From positions 11,189,538 to 11,253,537 of the forward strand of contig CM040429.1 of assembly GCA_022702705.1 (NCBI GenBank): 64,000 nt of DNA, read 5' to 3'. The translations under genes were made by a program, and so were the position numbers. Below are positions 24,625-36,713 of the stretch, piece by piece. The notes under the pieces are model-generated. The model worked only from the letters and a program-made list of their open reading frames with translations, did no database searches and was not told where the DNA came from. Each line of letters starts with the position of its first letter. Within the stretch, counting starts at the first letter, position 1. The stretch comes from Papilionanthe hookeriana x Papilionanthe teres (Eukaryota; Streptophyta; Magnoliopsida; Asparagales; Orchidaceae).

Positions 24625-25010
24625 AAAGTATTAAAATCTAATGACCGTAAATCAAGAAGTGTGTATATTAGAAAGTTTGATATTAGGTAACTTAATTTTG
24701 GGAAATCTAATTACATGATCATTCTATCTTTTGAAGCCTAATTTCAAGAAATTTAAATATATGATTTATTCTATATTTGAAATATTCCTAATATGTATAC
24801 TTTAATGCTCTCTTGTTTACAATGAAAGATTTGAGTGTGTTGAGTTGTCACCCTAATTCAACTAGCTTTTTCTATTCTCTCTACCTGTTGATAGTGGAAT
24901 AATCTCTCCTCGTAGACGCAGTCGAATTTGTGTCAAACCACATAAGTCGCATTATATTCAGTTGTTCTTTTCATGTGTGAACCTGCTTTCTGCATTCTTT
25001 GCACAACACA
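24625..25010 (+). repeat. Right LTR of the copia element
   Basis: Homologous to 18866-19240. A polypurine-like AGAGAGGGGG lies at about 24513-24522, so the true LTR start may be near 24523. Confidence 0.7.
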
Positions 25011-25084
25011 CAAAAGGGGGGACCCCCCCTTTTGTGTATTTACATGTAAATGTATTAATCCGGCGAGATGAAAATCTAATGATC

Positions 25085-28000
25085 AACAACAACAACAAAG
25101 CCTTAATCCCACTAAGTGGGGTCAGCTACATGAATCCTTTTTCTCCATTGCATCCTATTTAGTGTCAAATTTTCGTTTAATTCTAATAAATTAAGATCAT
25201 TTTTTATGCAATAAGCCCAAGTTTTCCTAGGTCTGCCTCTGCCTTTTTTAACATAAGTTGTATTTAAAACATCTACTCTCCTAATCGGATCATCAGGTGG
25301 TCTACGTTTAATGTGACCAAACCATCTAAGGCGACTCTCTCTAATTTTATCCGTCACTGGTGCAACTCCAACCCTATTACGGATATATTCATTTCGCATT
25401 TTGTCTCTAAGTGTAAAACCACTCATCCACCTAATCATTCTCATCTCGGCAACACTTAACTTAACATTATGTTTCTCTTTTAAAGGCCAGCATTCAGCAC
25501 CATAGTAGCATCGAAGGTCTCACCACCATCTTATAAAATTTTCCTTTCAGCCTAAGCGGTACTTTTCTATCACACAAAAGGCCGGACGCATTCCTCCACT
25601 TCAACCAACCAACCTGAATTCTACTATTAACATCCCCATCAATATCACCATCACTTTGAACAATGGACCCGAGATATCTAAATCGTTCACACCTTTTAAT
25701 AATTTGATCACCCAAAGTTACACTTCGTCACTAGACCTACTATTACTAAAATTACATTCCATGTATTCAGCTTTTAGTTCTACTCAAACGAAGACCTTTA
25801 GACTCCAATGTAGACCTCCATAATTCAAGTTTTTCCCGGACTTTTTCTCTTGTCTTATCCACAAGGAGGATATCATCAGCAAAAAGCATACACCAAGGTA
25901 CATCCTCTTGTAAATGGCCAGTAAGACCATCCATAAATAAAGCAAAAAGATATGGGCTTAAAGCCGATCCTTGATGTAAACCAACGTAAATAGTAAAATA
26001 CTTGGTCAATCCTCCTTCGCCCGAACACATGTAACAGACTCTAGCATACATTTCTTTAATGACTCGAATATAAGTCATATCAACACCTTTCTTCTCAAGG
26101 ACTCTCCAAAGAACATCTCTAGGAACCTTATCGTAAGCTTTTTCTAAATCAATAAAAATCAAATGTAGATCCTCCTTATTATCTCTCGTACTTCTCCATC
26201 AAACCTCTCAATAAATGAATAGCTTCCCGGTAGACCCGCCCGGCATAAATCCAAATTGATTATGAGAAATCTTCGTAATACGTCTTAACCTATGTTCAAT
26301 TACCCTCTCCCATAATTTTAAAGTATGACACATCAATTTAATTCCTCTATAATTTGCACACTCTTGTGCATCTCCTTTATTCTTAAAAATGGGGACCAAA
26401 ATGCTTTTTCTCCACTCCTCAGGCATCTTTTTAGTTTTTAAAATAATATTAAAAAGTTTAGTAAGCCATGAAACCCCCAAATCACCAAAACATTTCCACA
26501 CTTCAATCGGAATATCATCGGTCCTACGTACTTTCCCCCTTGGTTTTCTTTAAAGCCTCATCAACTTCTTTTTTACTAATGCGACGGTAAAAATGAAAAG
26601 TTTTATTATTATTAACGATATTAAGATCACTAAGGTCGATCGTACTTTCAAGCAACATCATTAAAAAGTTTATCAAAATAACTCACCCACCTATGTTGAA
26701 TATCTTTTTCTAAGAAAAGCACTTTTCGATTTTCATCTTTAATACACTTTACTTCGAGTTAAATCTTTAATTTTCTTTTCTCTTTGTTTCGCTAGTTTAT
26801 ACATATATTTTTCACCTTCCTTAAGTATCTAACATGTTATAAAGATCACTAAAAGCTGTAATTTTTAGCGTCACAGATTATTCTTTTACACTTCCTCGCG
26901 GCCGTTTTATATTTTTCCCAGCTCTCTACGTTTTTACATTTAAACCAATTTTTATAACATAACTTCTTATATTTTATCTTTTTCGTACATTATTATTCCA
27001 CCACCAACTATTTTTATTTATGAAACTTTTTCTTTTGATTCTCCAAGATATCTTTAGCCACTCGTTTAATAATATTAGCTAATTTTTCCCACATAACATT
27101 CGCGTTTTCACGAACATCCCAAATATTTAAATCTTGAATTTTACTCATAAAAATAATTTTATTTGCAGTCTTTTAGGTGCCCCCATCTAATTCTACGACG
27201 TCGAATCCTAAGTATTCTTTATTTTACAACTCTTCATCTTAAAATCTGTAACTAATAATCGATGTCGAGTACTTAATCGCTCACTTGAATGACCTTACAA
27301 TCCTTACAATCTCGACGATCTCTTCTTCTCATAAGCAAATAATCAATTTGTGTTTTATTAGATCCATTCTTATAAGTAATAAGTACGCTCATCTCTTTTC
27401 TTGAATAAAGATAAGTAATAATCATATCATACGCTAAAGCAAAATCTAAAATGACTCTACCTTCTTCATTAATCGCTCCATAACCATACCACCTACGAAT
27501 ATTTCGAAATCTTCTACCACTCTACCGACATGTCCATTTAAATCTCCTCCAATAAAAATTTTTTCTTCAAGTGAGATTGTCAGTATTAAGTCTTCTAAAT
27601 CATTCCGTAATTTATCTTTAGATCATATATCTAAACCAACTTGAGGAAGCATAAGCACTTATAATATTAAAAATCTTAGTATCAATAATAATCTTAAGTC
27701 GTTATGCATCTATCTCCAACTCTATTAATTTTAACAACATTATCTTTCAAACTCTTATCTATAATTACACCTACACCATTTCTAGTACGACTCTTACCGT
27801 AATACCATAGCTTTAAAACCTAAGTTATCAATCTCCTTAGCTTTTTCTCCAACCCATTTAGTTTCTTGAATACATAGGATATTTATCTTTCTATGGATCA
27901 TAATATCAACCAATTCCATTAATTTACCATCGAGAGTACCTATATTCCAAGATCCTATCCTAATACTAAGATTACTGACTAACTTCTTTACCCGCATCCG

Positions 28001-28237
28001 TCCGTAATGCGGAACCTCGCTACTTCGACACTACACCCGGCGCTCGCAGTAATGCGCTTCAGCACACTTTCCACCGTATTCAGTGCATACAGCCATGCGT
28101 CGCTCTAGTGGACGCCCTAAGCACTTACACAATGATCAAAAGGATTCATGTCATGATTTTTTCGACAAGTTTTACGCTGGCTGTCGACTACCTAACGCAA
28201 CCCTCCACTTTTCACATCCGGGCTTGGGATTCATGTC
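25085..28237 (-). mobile_element. RTE-clade LINE, full length but decayed
   Basis: A 3.15-kb non-LTR element bounded by a perfect 17-bp target duplication, ATGAAAATCTAATGATC, at 25068-25084 and 28238-28254. On the minus strand it has a short GC-richer leader, an endonuclease, a reverse transcriptase and the typical RTE 3' end with (TTG)n at about 25085-25100. Length, the TTG tail instead of poly(A), and the C-terminal motifs all fit the plant RTE clade. The intact target duplication shows that both ends are complete. Confidence 0.9.
25112..27997 (-). pseudogene. RTE endonuclease/reverse transcriptase ORF, disrupted
   Basis: The N-terminus (27997-27794) reads IRIGSWNIGTLDGK followed by NILCIQETKWVGEKAKEI, an AP-type endonuclease start. 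Reverse transcriptase pieces include PEEWRKSILVPIFKNKGD (about 26420-26365), IFIDLEKAYDKVPRDVLWR (26160-26105), GLHQGSALSPYLFALFMDGL, and the catalytic LFADDILLVD near 25880. After that come GDQIIKRCERFRYLGSIVQS (about 25712-25655) and the RTE tail RLRWFGHIKRRPPDD with GRGRPRKTW, ending ADPT near 25112. At least four frame changes or stops split these blocks, so no active protein is possible. The endonuclease middle (about 27790-26600) is the most decayed. Confidence 0.88.
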
Positions 28238-28909
28238 ATGAAAATCTAATGATCGTAGCACATAATTCTTATGTATTTACATTTCTTACACAAACATTCA
28301 TATTTACATACATAACTCTTTGTTGCTTTAAACCCATGTATAAAATATTTATTTTATTTTAAAAAAAGTCTTCATAGTACTATTTTTAATGTTCTATTAA
28401 AAAATTAAGTGTTATGTATGTAAATATTAAATTTTAGGCATGAGACGTGTAAATATAAATACCCCTCCTTTTTTTTGTTCCTCGCATGTGAGTCTATAAA
28501 GTTTTCATCAAAATGCACTGAACCATTGAAAATGCATCAAAAAACGTGCTGCTCCAGGGAAGCACTTTCCAAATGAATCCCAATTAAAGTTAATTTTCTT
28601 CTTCTTATTATTATTAATTTTTATTAAATATTACAGTCGGCGGGCAAAGTCGCGTGATGCATCCTATAGCAAAATATTCTCGTGCTTTGATTGGATAATC
28701 AATAAAATTAAAAAAAATAAAAAAATTGTAAATCCACCGACTAAATCCTGGGGCAATATTTAAAATTATTTGAATAAAAAAATAGGATTAGGTTCGGTTG
28801 TAATTAATTTGTTGCTATTTATAAAATAATTAAAATTTATTGAATTTCATAATTATTTTTTAGCACTCACGTCGCACTCTATTTATCTATGTCACCATTA
28901 TATTTAGAA

Positions 28910-29106
28910 TAAAGTGTCAAATATTCTATGATTATTTATATTGGATCATTTTAATTTTATAGTCCCTGACCATTTTAAAATTGATCAGCTATATGAAGAA
29001 TTATTTTAACGCGAATTTAAAGAGTCTGCGGATTAGTTTGGCCTTTTCATAAACTGTGAGATTAAAGTGACCTCATATAAACAGTCAGGAACTATTTTGA
29101 CACTTA
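28910..29106. mobile_element. MITE
   Basis: About 197 bp with inverted ends TAAAGTGTCAAATATTCT and the reverse complement of AACTATTTTGACACTTA. Same terminal motif as the element at 5070-5290. Non-coding. Confidence 0.55.
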
Positions 29107-31333
29107 TATCTTATAATTTATAATTTTTATTGTCTTTATTTATATGAGAAAAATTAAATTTGTAAAAAATAAAGAATAAAAAATAATAAAGTTTTTAAAT
29201 AATAATTAAGAAAATGAGTTTTTTTTTTTTTCAAAGACTTGAATATCATCTATTGACTCATTTTGAAAACAAATGAGACTATTTTGAGCATAAAAGTCAT
29301 TCACATAATTTTTTTTTGTATTTATATGTTTATTATTTTAATTTTAATTTTAATTTTAATTTTTTCTTATATAATATTTAATGTTACTATATTAAAAATA
29401 ATATTTACGCTTTTTTTTTTTATTCTAATGTTAAAATTTCACTGTTATATAAATAAATATTAAATTTAAAAGAAGGTTTTTCGAATTACAAAAATGGACG
29501 AAACGCGACTCAAATGTAAATATCAATTTACAATTGATATTATATTGTTTTGGATGAATTTCTTTAACTCTTAAATGATGGGGCATATTTCTCCTCAAAT
29601 CTATAGGGATGTATGAATTTGAGTTAAATAGAAAGATTTACATAAATACCACTCAAGATTTACATATATATATATATCAATTTTTACAATAAGAAACAAT
29701 TAGAATAAATACATAACTAGCCAAACACAATAGAAAAAAAAAATTATGGGTGAATTGCGGTGGCAATGTGAGATCCACGTCTCAACCACGCGCCTGATTT
29801 ACTAGACGTAATATTTTCTCACATAGAAGACGAACGTCTTTAGCAATGCTAACAATTTAATATTTATTTTTATTGTCAAAACGCTCGTTTGGTTGAGTCA
29901 AACAATTTTAAATACCAATTTACAGCCAAATTAAAAAAAAAATTAAAAAAAAATCAAATTGTAGTGTGATTTGAATGTCCAGTTTTGTTTTGACCATTGG
30001 AAGTCAATGAATATGGCACAATCATAAGGCAGTCAGCCTGCATAGTTCTACAATGACTTGACAATAATTTGAAAATGTGAATTTTAAAGTGTGGACCCTC
30101 CAGTTTTGTTCTGACCATTGAAATTTCAAATTTGATTATTAGTGTTATAATTACATTCGCTGCTTAGCATATTGAACAGATCCTTTTATTCTGCTTAGCA
30201 CTAAACACCAAATTTAAGTTTTGATAATCTTAAATAAATGAAAATTTGTTAGCCACTTGAGATAATAGTCGTCTATTAGTTTCTTGGCGTATGATCGAAA
30301 GGCGATTGAGTAGGTCGGAGTTGTGGAATTAGACTGTTCGTTGAGTCGACTAGACTCTAGACTGGGTTCAAGGTCATTATTGAAAAAGAGAGGCCTTGGG
30401 AATGGGTACTAAATTAAGGTGTCGTAAAATTTCTTCATTGTATGAATCTAGAGACCTTTTTTAAGTAGAAAATATTTGGACCCAAATTAAAAAATTAGGT
30501 AGAGCTTTGATTTCAGCAAGTTTATAGTAAAATTGAGTGTTTCGACAAGATGAATCCAATGATACCAAAATCGGTCAAATCTGAGTCTAATCAAGCACCG
30601 ATCAGCCAACATTTGGAGGCATTGGGTAATTAGTTGAGGCGTCAAATGAACTTCAATTTTGACGTATATATAGTCAAATCGGGTGTCTCAACGATAATGA
30701 TCCTAAGATCACTCGATTATGAGGTTATTAAGGCTCTTAAATCATAAAAAAAGTTCCTATTATCAAAAGTAATCAATATAGAATGTTTTATTTGGTGGTT
30801 ATGGGAGTTATTCACTAAAGTACCAAAATATCCCTCCCTTAGAGCTTATAAATAAGGGAAATCACTATAACAGAAAAGGATTTAAAAAGGAAAAAATGAG
30901 GGGCTTATTTTCTCCTATTTTTTTCTATTTTTCTCCTTAAATTTATTCTTGAATTTAGCTCTTTTTTGGTAGCATGAATTGACAAACAAATCATAATCCT
31001 ACTTAAAAGGCGTAGTGAGCGTGAAGCTTTACATAGACAAGAAGAAGAATTACACAATAAACAAAGCTAACCAATAGAGATATATTACGTAATATGGAAT
31101 GCACTAACGAGTTTATGGTGTAATAAATCAATAAGCTGAAAGAAGAAATCATGGAAGTGATATGGATTGCCCATGATGATTACATGAAAAATGGAACATA
31201 GTTTGCCAACAAAATGATTGAGGATTTCAAGCAAAGCTAAGAACTTTTTCTCAACAACCAAGTAGAAGCGGCAATTAAAGCCATCCTTCACTTGTTAAAA
31301 AAAATGGATCAAAGGTGCCAGAGGAAAATAGGC
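29107..31333. other. Intergenic DNA, no gene recognised
   Basis: AT-rich. A stretch at 30270-30990 is somewhat richer in GC and has a TATA-like CTTATAAATAAGG near 30846. It could be an LTR of the gypsy remains to its right, but no partner LTR was found. Confidence 0.3.
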
Positions 31334-31336
31334 TAA

Positions 31337-31540
31337 AGGTCTGTTTGGTGCAGCTTATTTGGTGCGGTGGCATTTTGAAAACGCACCTAGTCTGTTTGGG
31401 TAAAATGCGTTTTGACAGCTTATGCGTTTTCAAAATACAGAAAACAACTTTTTAACACCGCACCTAGCTTATCAACAAATTATTTTTAATCAGCTTATCA
31501 GCAGATTATTCAATAAGCTGCAGCTGCCCCAAACATACCC
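31337..31540. mobile_element. Tourist-like MITE (complete)
   Basis: 204 bp flanked by TAA on both sides (31334-31336 and 31541-31543). Inverted ends AGGTCTGTTTGGTGCAGC and the reverse complement of GCTGCCCCAAACATACCC. Internal motifs such as AGGTGCGGTG and TTTTGAAAACGC are shared with the split copy at 48552-48604/60532-60764 and with the right end of the WRKY-carrying element ending at 39986. A 3-bp TWA duplication with GG..TGTTTGG ends is the PIF/Harbinger-Tourist pattern. Confidence 0.8.
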
Positions 31541-31679
31541 TAAATAATTTCATCATGCTGGCACTCAAGACAATTCTTTCAATACTGACACCATTAATTC
31601 TTTCACATGGAGCTAAGTTGATATTGTCAGTCAAGTATTAGTAGAAAAGCCATAGTGTAGTTGTTGCATCAAACTTTAA

Positions 31680-32060
31680 GGAAATCAAGCTCAATAAATA
31701 GAGAGAATTGGATTACAAGAGTATGTAGACTACACTCGAATTATCAGAGAAGTTACGAACTTAGTTGGCCATGAAGCAAGAAGAAATAAAGAGAAGGGTT
31801 GCGAAGTATTACAATTCACATGTGAAAGAAAAAGTTCAAGCCCGATGACTTGGAACTAAAGAAGGAGAATCCCATGATGTGTGAACAAGCAATTAAAAAA
31901 TTAGAGTAAACCTAAATAAGAACCTACATCATCAAAGAGTGATCTTGGCCAAGCGCATATAAACTAAAGAATTATACCAAAAAGGAAGTCTTTAGAACTT
32001 GAAGCAGTAACAATATTAAAATTCTCTATCTTAATATTTATTTTCTATCATGTGATTGTT
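31680..32060 (+). pseudogene. Gypsy integrase C-terminal relic
   Basis: The plus strand reads LAMKQEEIKRRVAKYYNSHV near 31760-31820, then KKFKPDDLVLKKENPMMCEQ across one frame change, then YIIKEVILAKRI. This fits the end of plant gypsy Pol, where an R-[AV]-[AV]-KYYN block is followed by F..GDLVL.K and the W.GPY.I.E block. Earlier pol domains were not found to the left, where the Tourist MITE lies. Confidence 0.6.
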
Positions 32061-34400
32061 TTTAAAACTCATGAAACTCTCCTAAACTACACCATTCTCA
32101 AAGCTAAACACATTGCAACCAATAATAAAAAAATAACTTGTTCATGCTTAGGGTTTTATAAGAAAATTTTTCTTAACTTTTTAATAAAGATAGGGAGAGA
32201 AAGAAGTATATCAACTTAAGATGAATGACTACCCCCAGAGGGAAGATTGAAAGCCTCTAGGCAAGAAACTTGCAGAAGTAGCTCAAGAAGCTTCTAAGGA
32301 AAAACATGTTCGAGTGCTGGAAGATCTAAAAGAGAAGGAGAATCATTATTTAGTGAAATCACTTATTATGTATATTCTTTAAAATAATTAAGGAAAAGGC
32401 ATAACTAAAGAGTAATTTAAGAGAGCTTGATAATTTTTATGTTCATAGATAAATAATTTTTTTTGAATATAATGATGCTTATATCAAGTGACACATTCAT
32501 GGGAGAATCTAAGGAGATAACTAAAGAGGTTATTTAATCACTAATAATGCTTATAAAACTTACCTAAGCAAATTTACTTCAAGAAAATAAGGCCTATCAA
32601 ACCCCAAAGAATAGTTTGAAATCAACTAAAATTTGTCATGGATGTTATGAATATGCCTAAGTTATGTCACACTGAAGTGAGAGACTAACGAGGATAATGT
32701 AATATGCAACACATTGGTGAATCTTATAGCTAAATACTATGAGCGAACATATCCATTGTCAAAATATCAATGCATTGGACCATTCAAGCACGAGTAACAC
32801 CAAACAAAGGTTTGAAATAAAAGCTTTAAAGTTCATTATGCATAATTTATGACTACAATCAAAGCTTAACGTCATTTTATCAACCCATTTTTATCTAAAG
32901 TAAATACATAGAGGTTGGTTAGAGAGGGCTAGACAAATCATGCAACAATAGATCATGGTTGTAAAGAAGCTAGATTTTTTCATCAAAGACTTTCGAAAGC
33001 TGGGCAAGAAAATGACACTTACAAGCAATGGGGCTTATATCCCACTCAAAGGCAAGTCATAGTGGATACGATGAAATTGACATTGTCCACAAACATAAAT
33101 ATTACAATATTTTCGGAGAACTTATTGTATGTACAAATCGGCATCTCAAAGCAATCTCTTAAAAATTGCAAATATAGAATTCCTAATTTCTAATAACAAC
33201 AAACAAAGTCCTCTGAAGGAATTTGTCTCCCTTCGCCTCTGTCACATGTCTCTTCTCCACCTTCATCTTGAATACTGGAAGAATAGTCCAATATTTTTTT
33301 ATAAAATAAACACCAACTGTTACTCAGAGTGGATGAAAACCTCTTCCTTTACGGCCAAAAAAAAGCACACGAGGTAGGTCCAATAAATAAAATCAGCATT
33401 AATGCCATGTCTTGTTTGTAAATCTACATGTCATTTTTCATCTAACTTAGTTGTTAGGAATATTTTTGTACTTGTAACTCCCTAACTACTTTTCCTATGT
33501 TCATATAATATAGATTTCATCCTAACACTTGAAGATCTCACATGTTCACTCTTAGCAATCATTTTATGATATTTCATAAATTGATACTATTCCTTACAAT
33601 TCATTGAAGAGACTAACATCTTCAATGAAAATTTACCACTATTATTCATAATTCACCAATGAAGACCAAATTTTTTTATTTTAAAATGACTATTATGAAA
33701 ACTTGTCAACTTTCGAGCCTTGTAAATCCCCACAACTTTAACACTTGAAATACAGGTCAAACCTAAGAGATAAGACTTGTACTTCTATGGTAATATCTGC
33801 AGTATGTAACACATGAGTCTCTCATTTGGTAACTCTAAATAGTGATCTCCGTGAAGATGCGGTAAGAATTGCATAAAGTTTGAATTAAAGCTTAACCTAT
33901 TAAAGACTAAATTTAATAAAAAATAAGAAAAAAAGGCATGTATAGTATAAGACTTAAATATGAGTTTGCTAATGTGTATTTAGAATGGAGTTCATCACCT
34001 TGAAAATATAAACTTGACTTATCAACAGAACATGGGTTATTTTCTTTGGCAATTTAAGTCTGGCAATTCAACATGAATAAGCTATGCATTTAATGTTTAT
34101 GATGAGCTTTACTTGAGAAACTAAATTATTTTATCAATTTTTATCAACCAACTAAATACTAATGATCGACCAATTGATATATCTAAGGTAGTGTGTGTGT
34201 GTGTGTGTGTTACAATATAATCTCAGAAATTTGAAATCTATGAATTTACCTTATAATATTTCTCAATAATAGTTTAGTAATGATAGTATGAAAAGGAGAA
34301 AAGAATTATTTAATCATAAAAGAGTACATAGATTACAGTGAAGGCTGTCAATTCAACTAAGGTTATACATTTTTCAAACAAACCTCAACCTCATTTTTAT
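32061..34400. other. Probable decayed retrotransposon DNA, no gene recognised
   Basis: Many short protein-like pieces on the plus strand but none assignable. It probably belongs to the same gypsy element as the integrase relic. A (GT)n run of about 20 bp sits near 34192-34211. Confidence 0.3.
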
Positions 34401-34880
34401 TCACTCTTAGCTTCACTCTCCTCCATCATTTTTTTAAATTTATCCATAATTGATCATTCTTGTGGTAGAACTTATTTAAATTTGCTCCATCATATTTTTA
34501 GAAGATTGTATTTGAAAGCAACTTTTTGAACTCCTCAAACGTCTTCATAGTGGTCATTTTCTTGTAAGCTAACTACAACTCACATTCGAGCTCAAAAAAT
34601 TTCAACTTCCATCTTGAACTCTCATACTCAAATTATAATGCTCGTTGGCGGAGTTGATCGCCATGGTAGCCATTCCTTCTTTTTTTCATTTTTCTCAGAG
34701 TACTTGTCTAAGGCACTCCCGCTCATCGATAGTTGCTTTGTCGGCCTCTGATTTCTTTTTAAAGTTGCCAAGCTCTTTTTGAAGTTGATTATTTTTTTTA
34801 TTCATTTTAGTGAGATTCATCACCATCCTCCTATGAGACCTTGTTAGAGAATAGTTTAATTATCATGTTACTGCTTGCAC
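34401..34880 (-). pseudogene. Possible antisense coiled-coil ORF relic of a gypsy element
   Basis: On the minus strand a lysine- and glutamate-rich series (about 34800-34690: NNQLQKELGNFKKKSEADKA and IDERECLRQ) and a KKEGMATMA-like block near 34670 resemble the coiled-coil end of antisense ORFs in Tat-type gypsy elements. The antisense relic at 8930-10560 is similar in kind. Short and disrupted, so weak. Confidence 0.35.
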
Positions 34881-36651
34881 CTAAAGAGCATCAAATGGTC
34901 TAGACTTCAGGGACATTCCCTGACCTTTTTTTCCAATAATGAAGAACTGATGGTTTTTCCAAACTAGTACATGAAAGGAAACATCTCCTTTGAATCATCA
35001 TACTAATCCATGGATAGATCAATATGAGTTGATGAGCTATCCATATCCAAAACTAAACATAATAATTTATCTTCTCGATCAGAATCTTAATGGTTGAAGC
35101 CTTTGTTAGCATCAATTATTAATGTTGAAAAGATTTGGATGCTCTTTAGAATGTTATGGGAGCGTGTAACATGCATACGTAACCTATGTAGCTCAAACGC
35201 TCCATATGATCTTCCTGCATTTGTTTCTGGGAAAATCTGGGTTTAGGGTGTCGCACCCATGTCGTAGATCAGGGCATCCATTAGCATTGGAGTCCCTGAT
35301 GTAATGCCCGTAAAAATGCTTATCTTTGAAGTTATGGGATTATATATTAGTCGTAATTAATCTCTTATGGCTTACAGGTCTATTGATTTTTTTTTTTGTA
35401 AATGAAAATAATTATATATATATATATATATATATCATTTTAAATTTGAAACAAAAAAAAATTAATTTTGAAAAAAATGACTGATCAGATCTCTTTCAAT
35501 AGTTTAAAGACCAAGCACGATATTACAAGTAATACTTCATATCGAAAGATGAGAATATCACTCGATAATGGTCTCAATTATTCAAACTAAGAAATTTATG
35601 ATTTTTTTTTGTCTGCAAAATTTCCAACAAATCATTCCCCTACCTAATCTGAAGATTAAATAGACTTTAGATTATCTAGGATATTAATTCTCCTATAGCG
35701 CAAGCCCCTATAGTTAATTACATCTTAAAGAACTAAAATTACTTAAGAAAACTCTTGATTAAGTTTGGGGTTTTGCCTTTCAAAAATTCAAAGTTTAGTT
35801 TTCACAATTGTTCGTAGGAAATCAATTGGAAAAGGCTTAAAGGGGAACAATTATTTTGGAATCTAAAAAAGGGAAAGGTATGTGATGTCACAGATACCGA
35901 GAAAACATTAGTGTCTTCCCCACTATCCTATGGTTTGAATTTACACCTTGGAAGCAATGTTATTTAATATTTTACCTCTACAATTTATTTAAATTTTAGG
36001 ACTTACATTTGCATGTCGTATGATCATGTGAAGGACTTAAATTTTAGGACTTACAAGTTATTTATCCTAAGAAGATGGTAGGATTTACGCTGTACGAAAA
36101 ATGACCTCAAGGTCCAAAAAAGAGCTAGGGTTTATATCGCATAACATACAATCATGTGAATGACTAAATGATAATTTGAAGATTTACGTGGTGCTAGACG
36201 AATGATCTTGAAGTCCTAAGGGTTTTTTTTGATTAATTTTATGGAAAGTTTAGTTGAGGTTCATTCTTAACTTCATGTTTGTTGTCTTCTCTAGATCGTT
36301 TTGAAGTTTGACAACTGCTCGATCGCATCGTCACCTAGATCTATAAGAGGAAGAGGGAAGCTATGCCCCGTGAGGGCTATCCTAAGTTCTTGTTGTTTGT
36401 TTGGTTGTTATGAAGTGATTTTTGAATTAATGTTTATTATTTATGTGATTAAAAGGGGAGGATTTGTTTTATGTTAAACGATTTCGGTCAAGTTCTCATA
36501 GTTTCTTTGTCCTGAAACCGCTGTTAATTTTGAATTTACTTAGTCTAAATATGTTTTTAAGCTTCTTTAGACTGGTGAACTCTTGTTCGCAACCAAGTGT
36601 TGCCTCATCCAAGAAATTACTGTAATCCAAAGTGTGAATTATTATTAATAT

Positions 36652-36713
<62 letters not shown>

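Larger units (their letters stand above)
18866..25010 (+). mobile_element. Decayed Ty1/copia retrotransposon with nested insertions
   Basis: The layout is LTR (18866-19240), primer-binding site, gag, gag-pre-integrase, foreign CACTA-like DNA, then the end of reverse transcriptase, RNase H, a purine-rich tract and LTR (24625-25010). The integrase core and the first part of reverse transcriptase are missing, so a deletion accompanied or followed the CACTA insertion. All coding parts are full of stops and frame changes. The outer LTR ends may lie up to about 100 bp further out on the left. Confidence 0.75.
25022..28463. mobile_element. MITE split by an RTE LINE
   Basis: The DNA left of the RTE insertion (about 25022-25067) and right of it (28255-28463) together form a roughly 270-bp element. 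The ends are CCCCCCTTTTGTGTATTTAC and the reverse complement of GTGTAAATATAAATACCCC. The same TGTAAATA...GCCCC theme ends the MITE at 38235-38480 and half copies at 40490-40600, 47205-47330 and 63125-63245, so a dispersed family is present. Confidence 0.5.
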
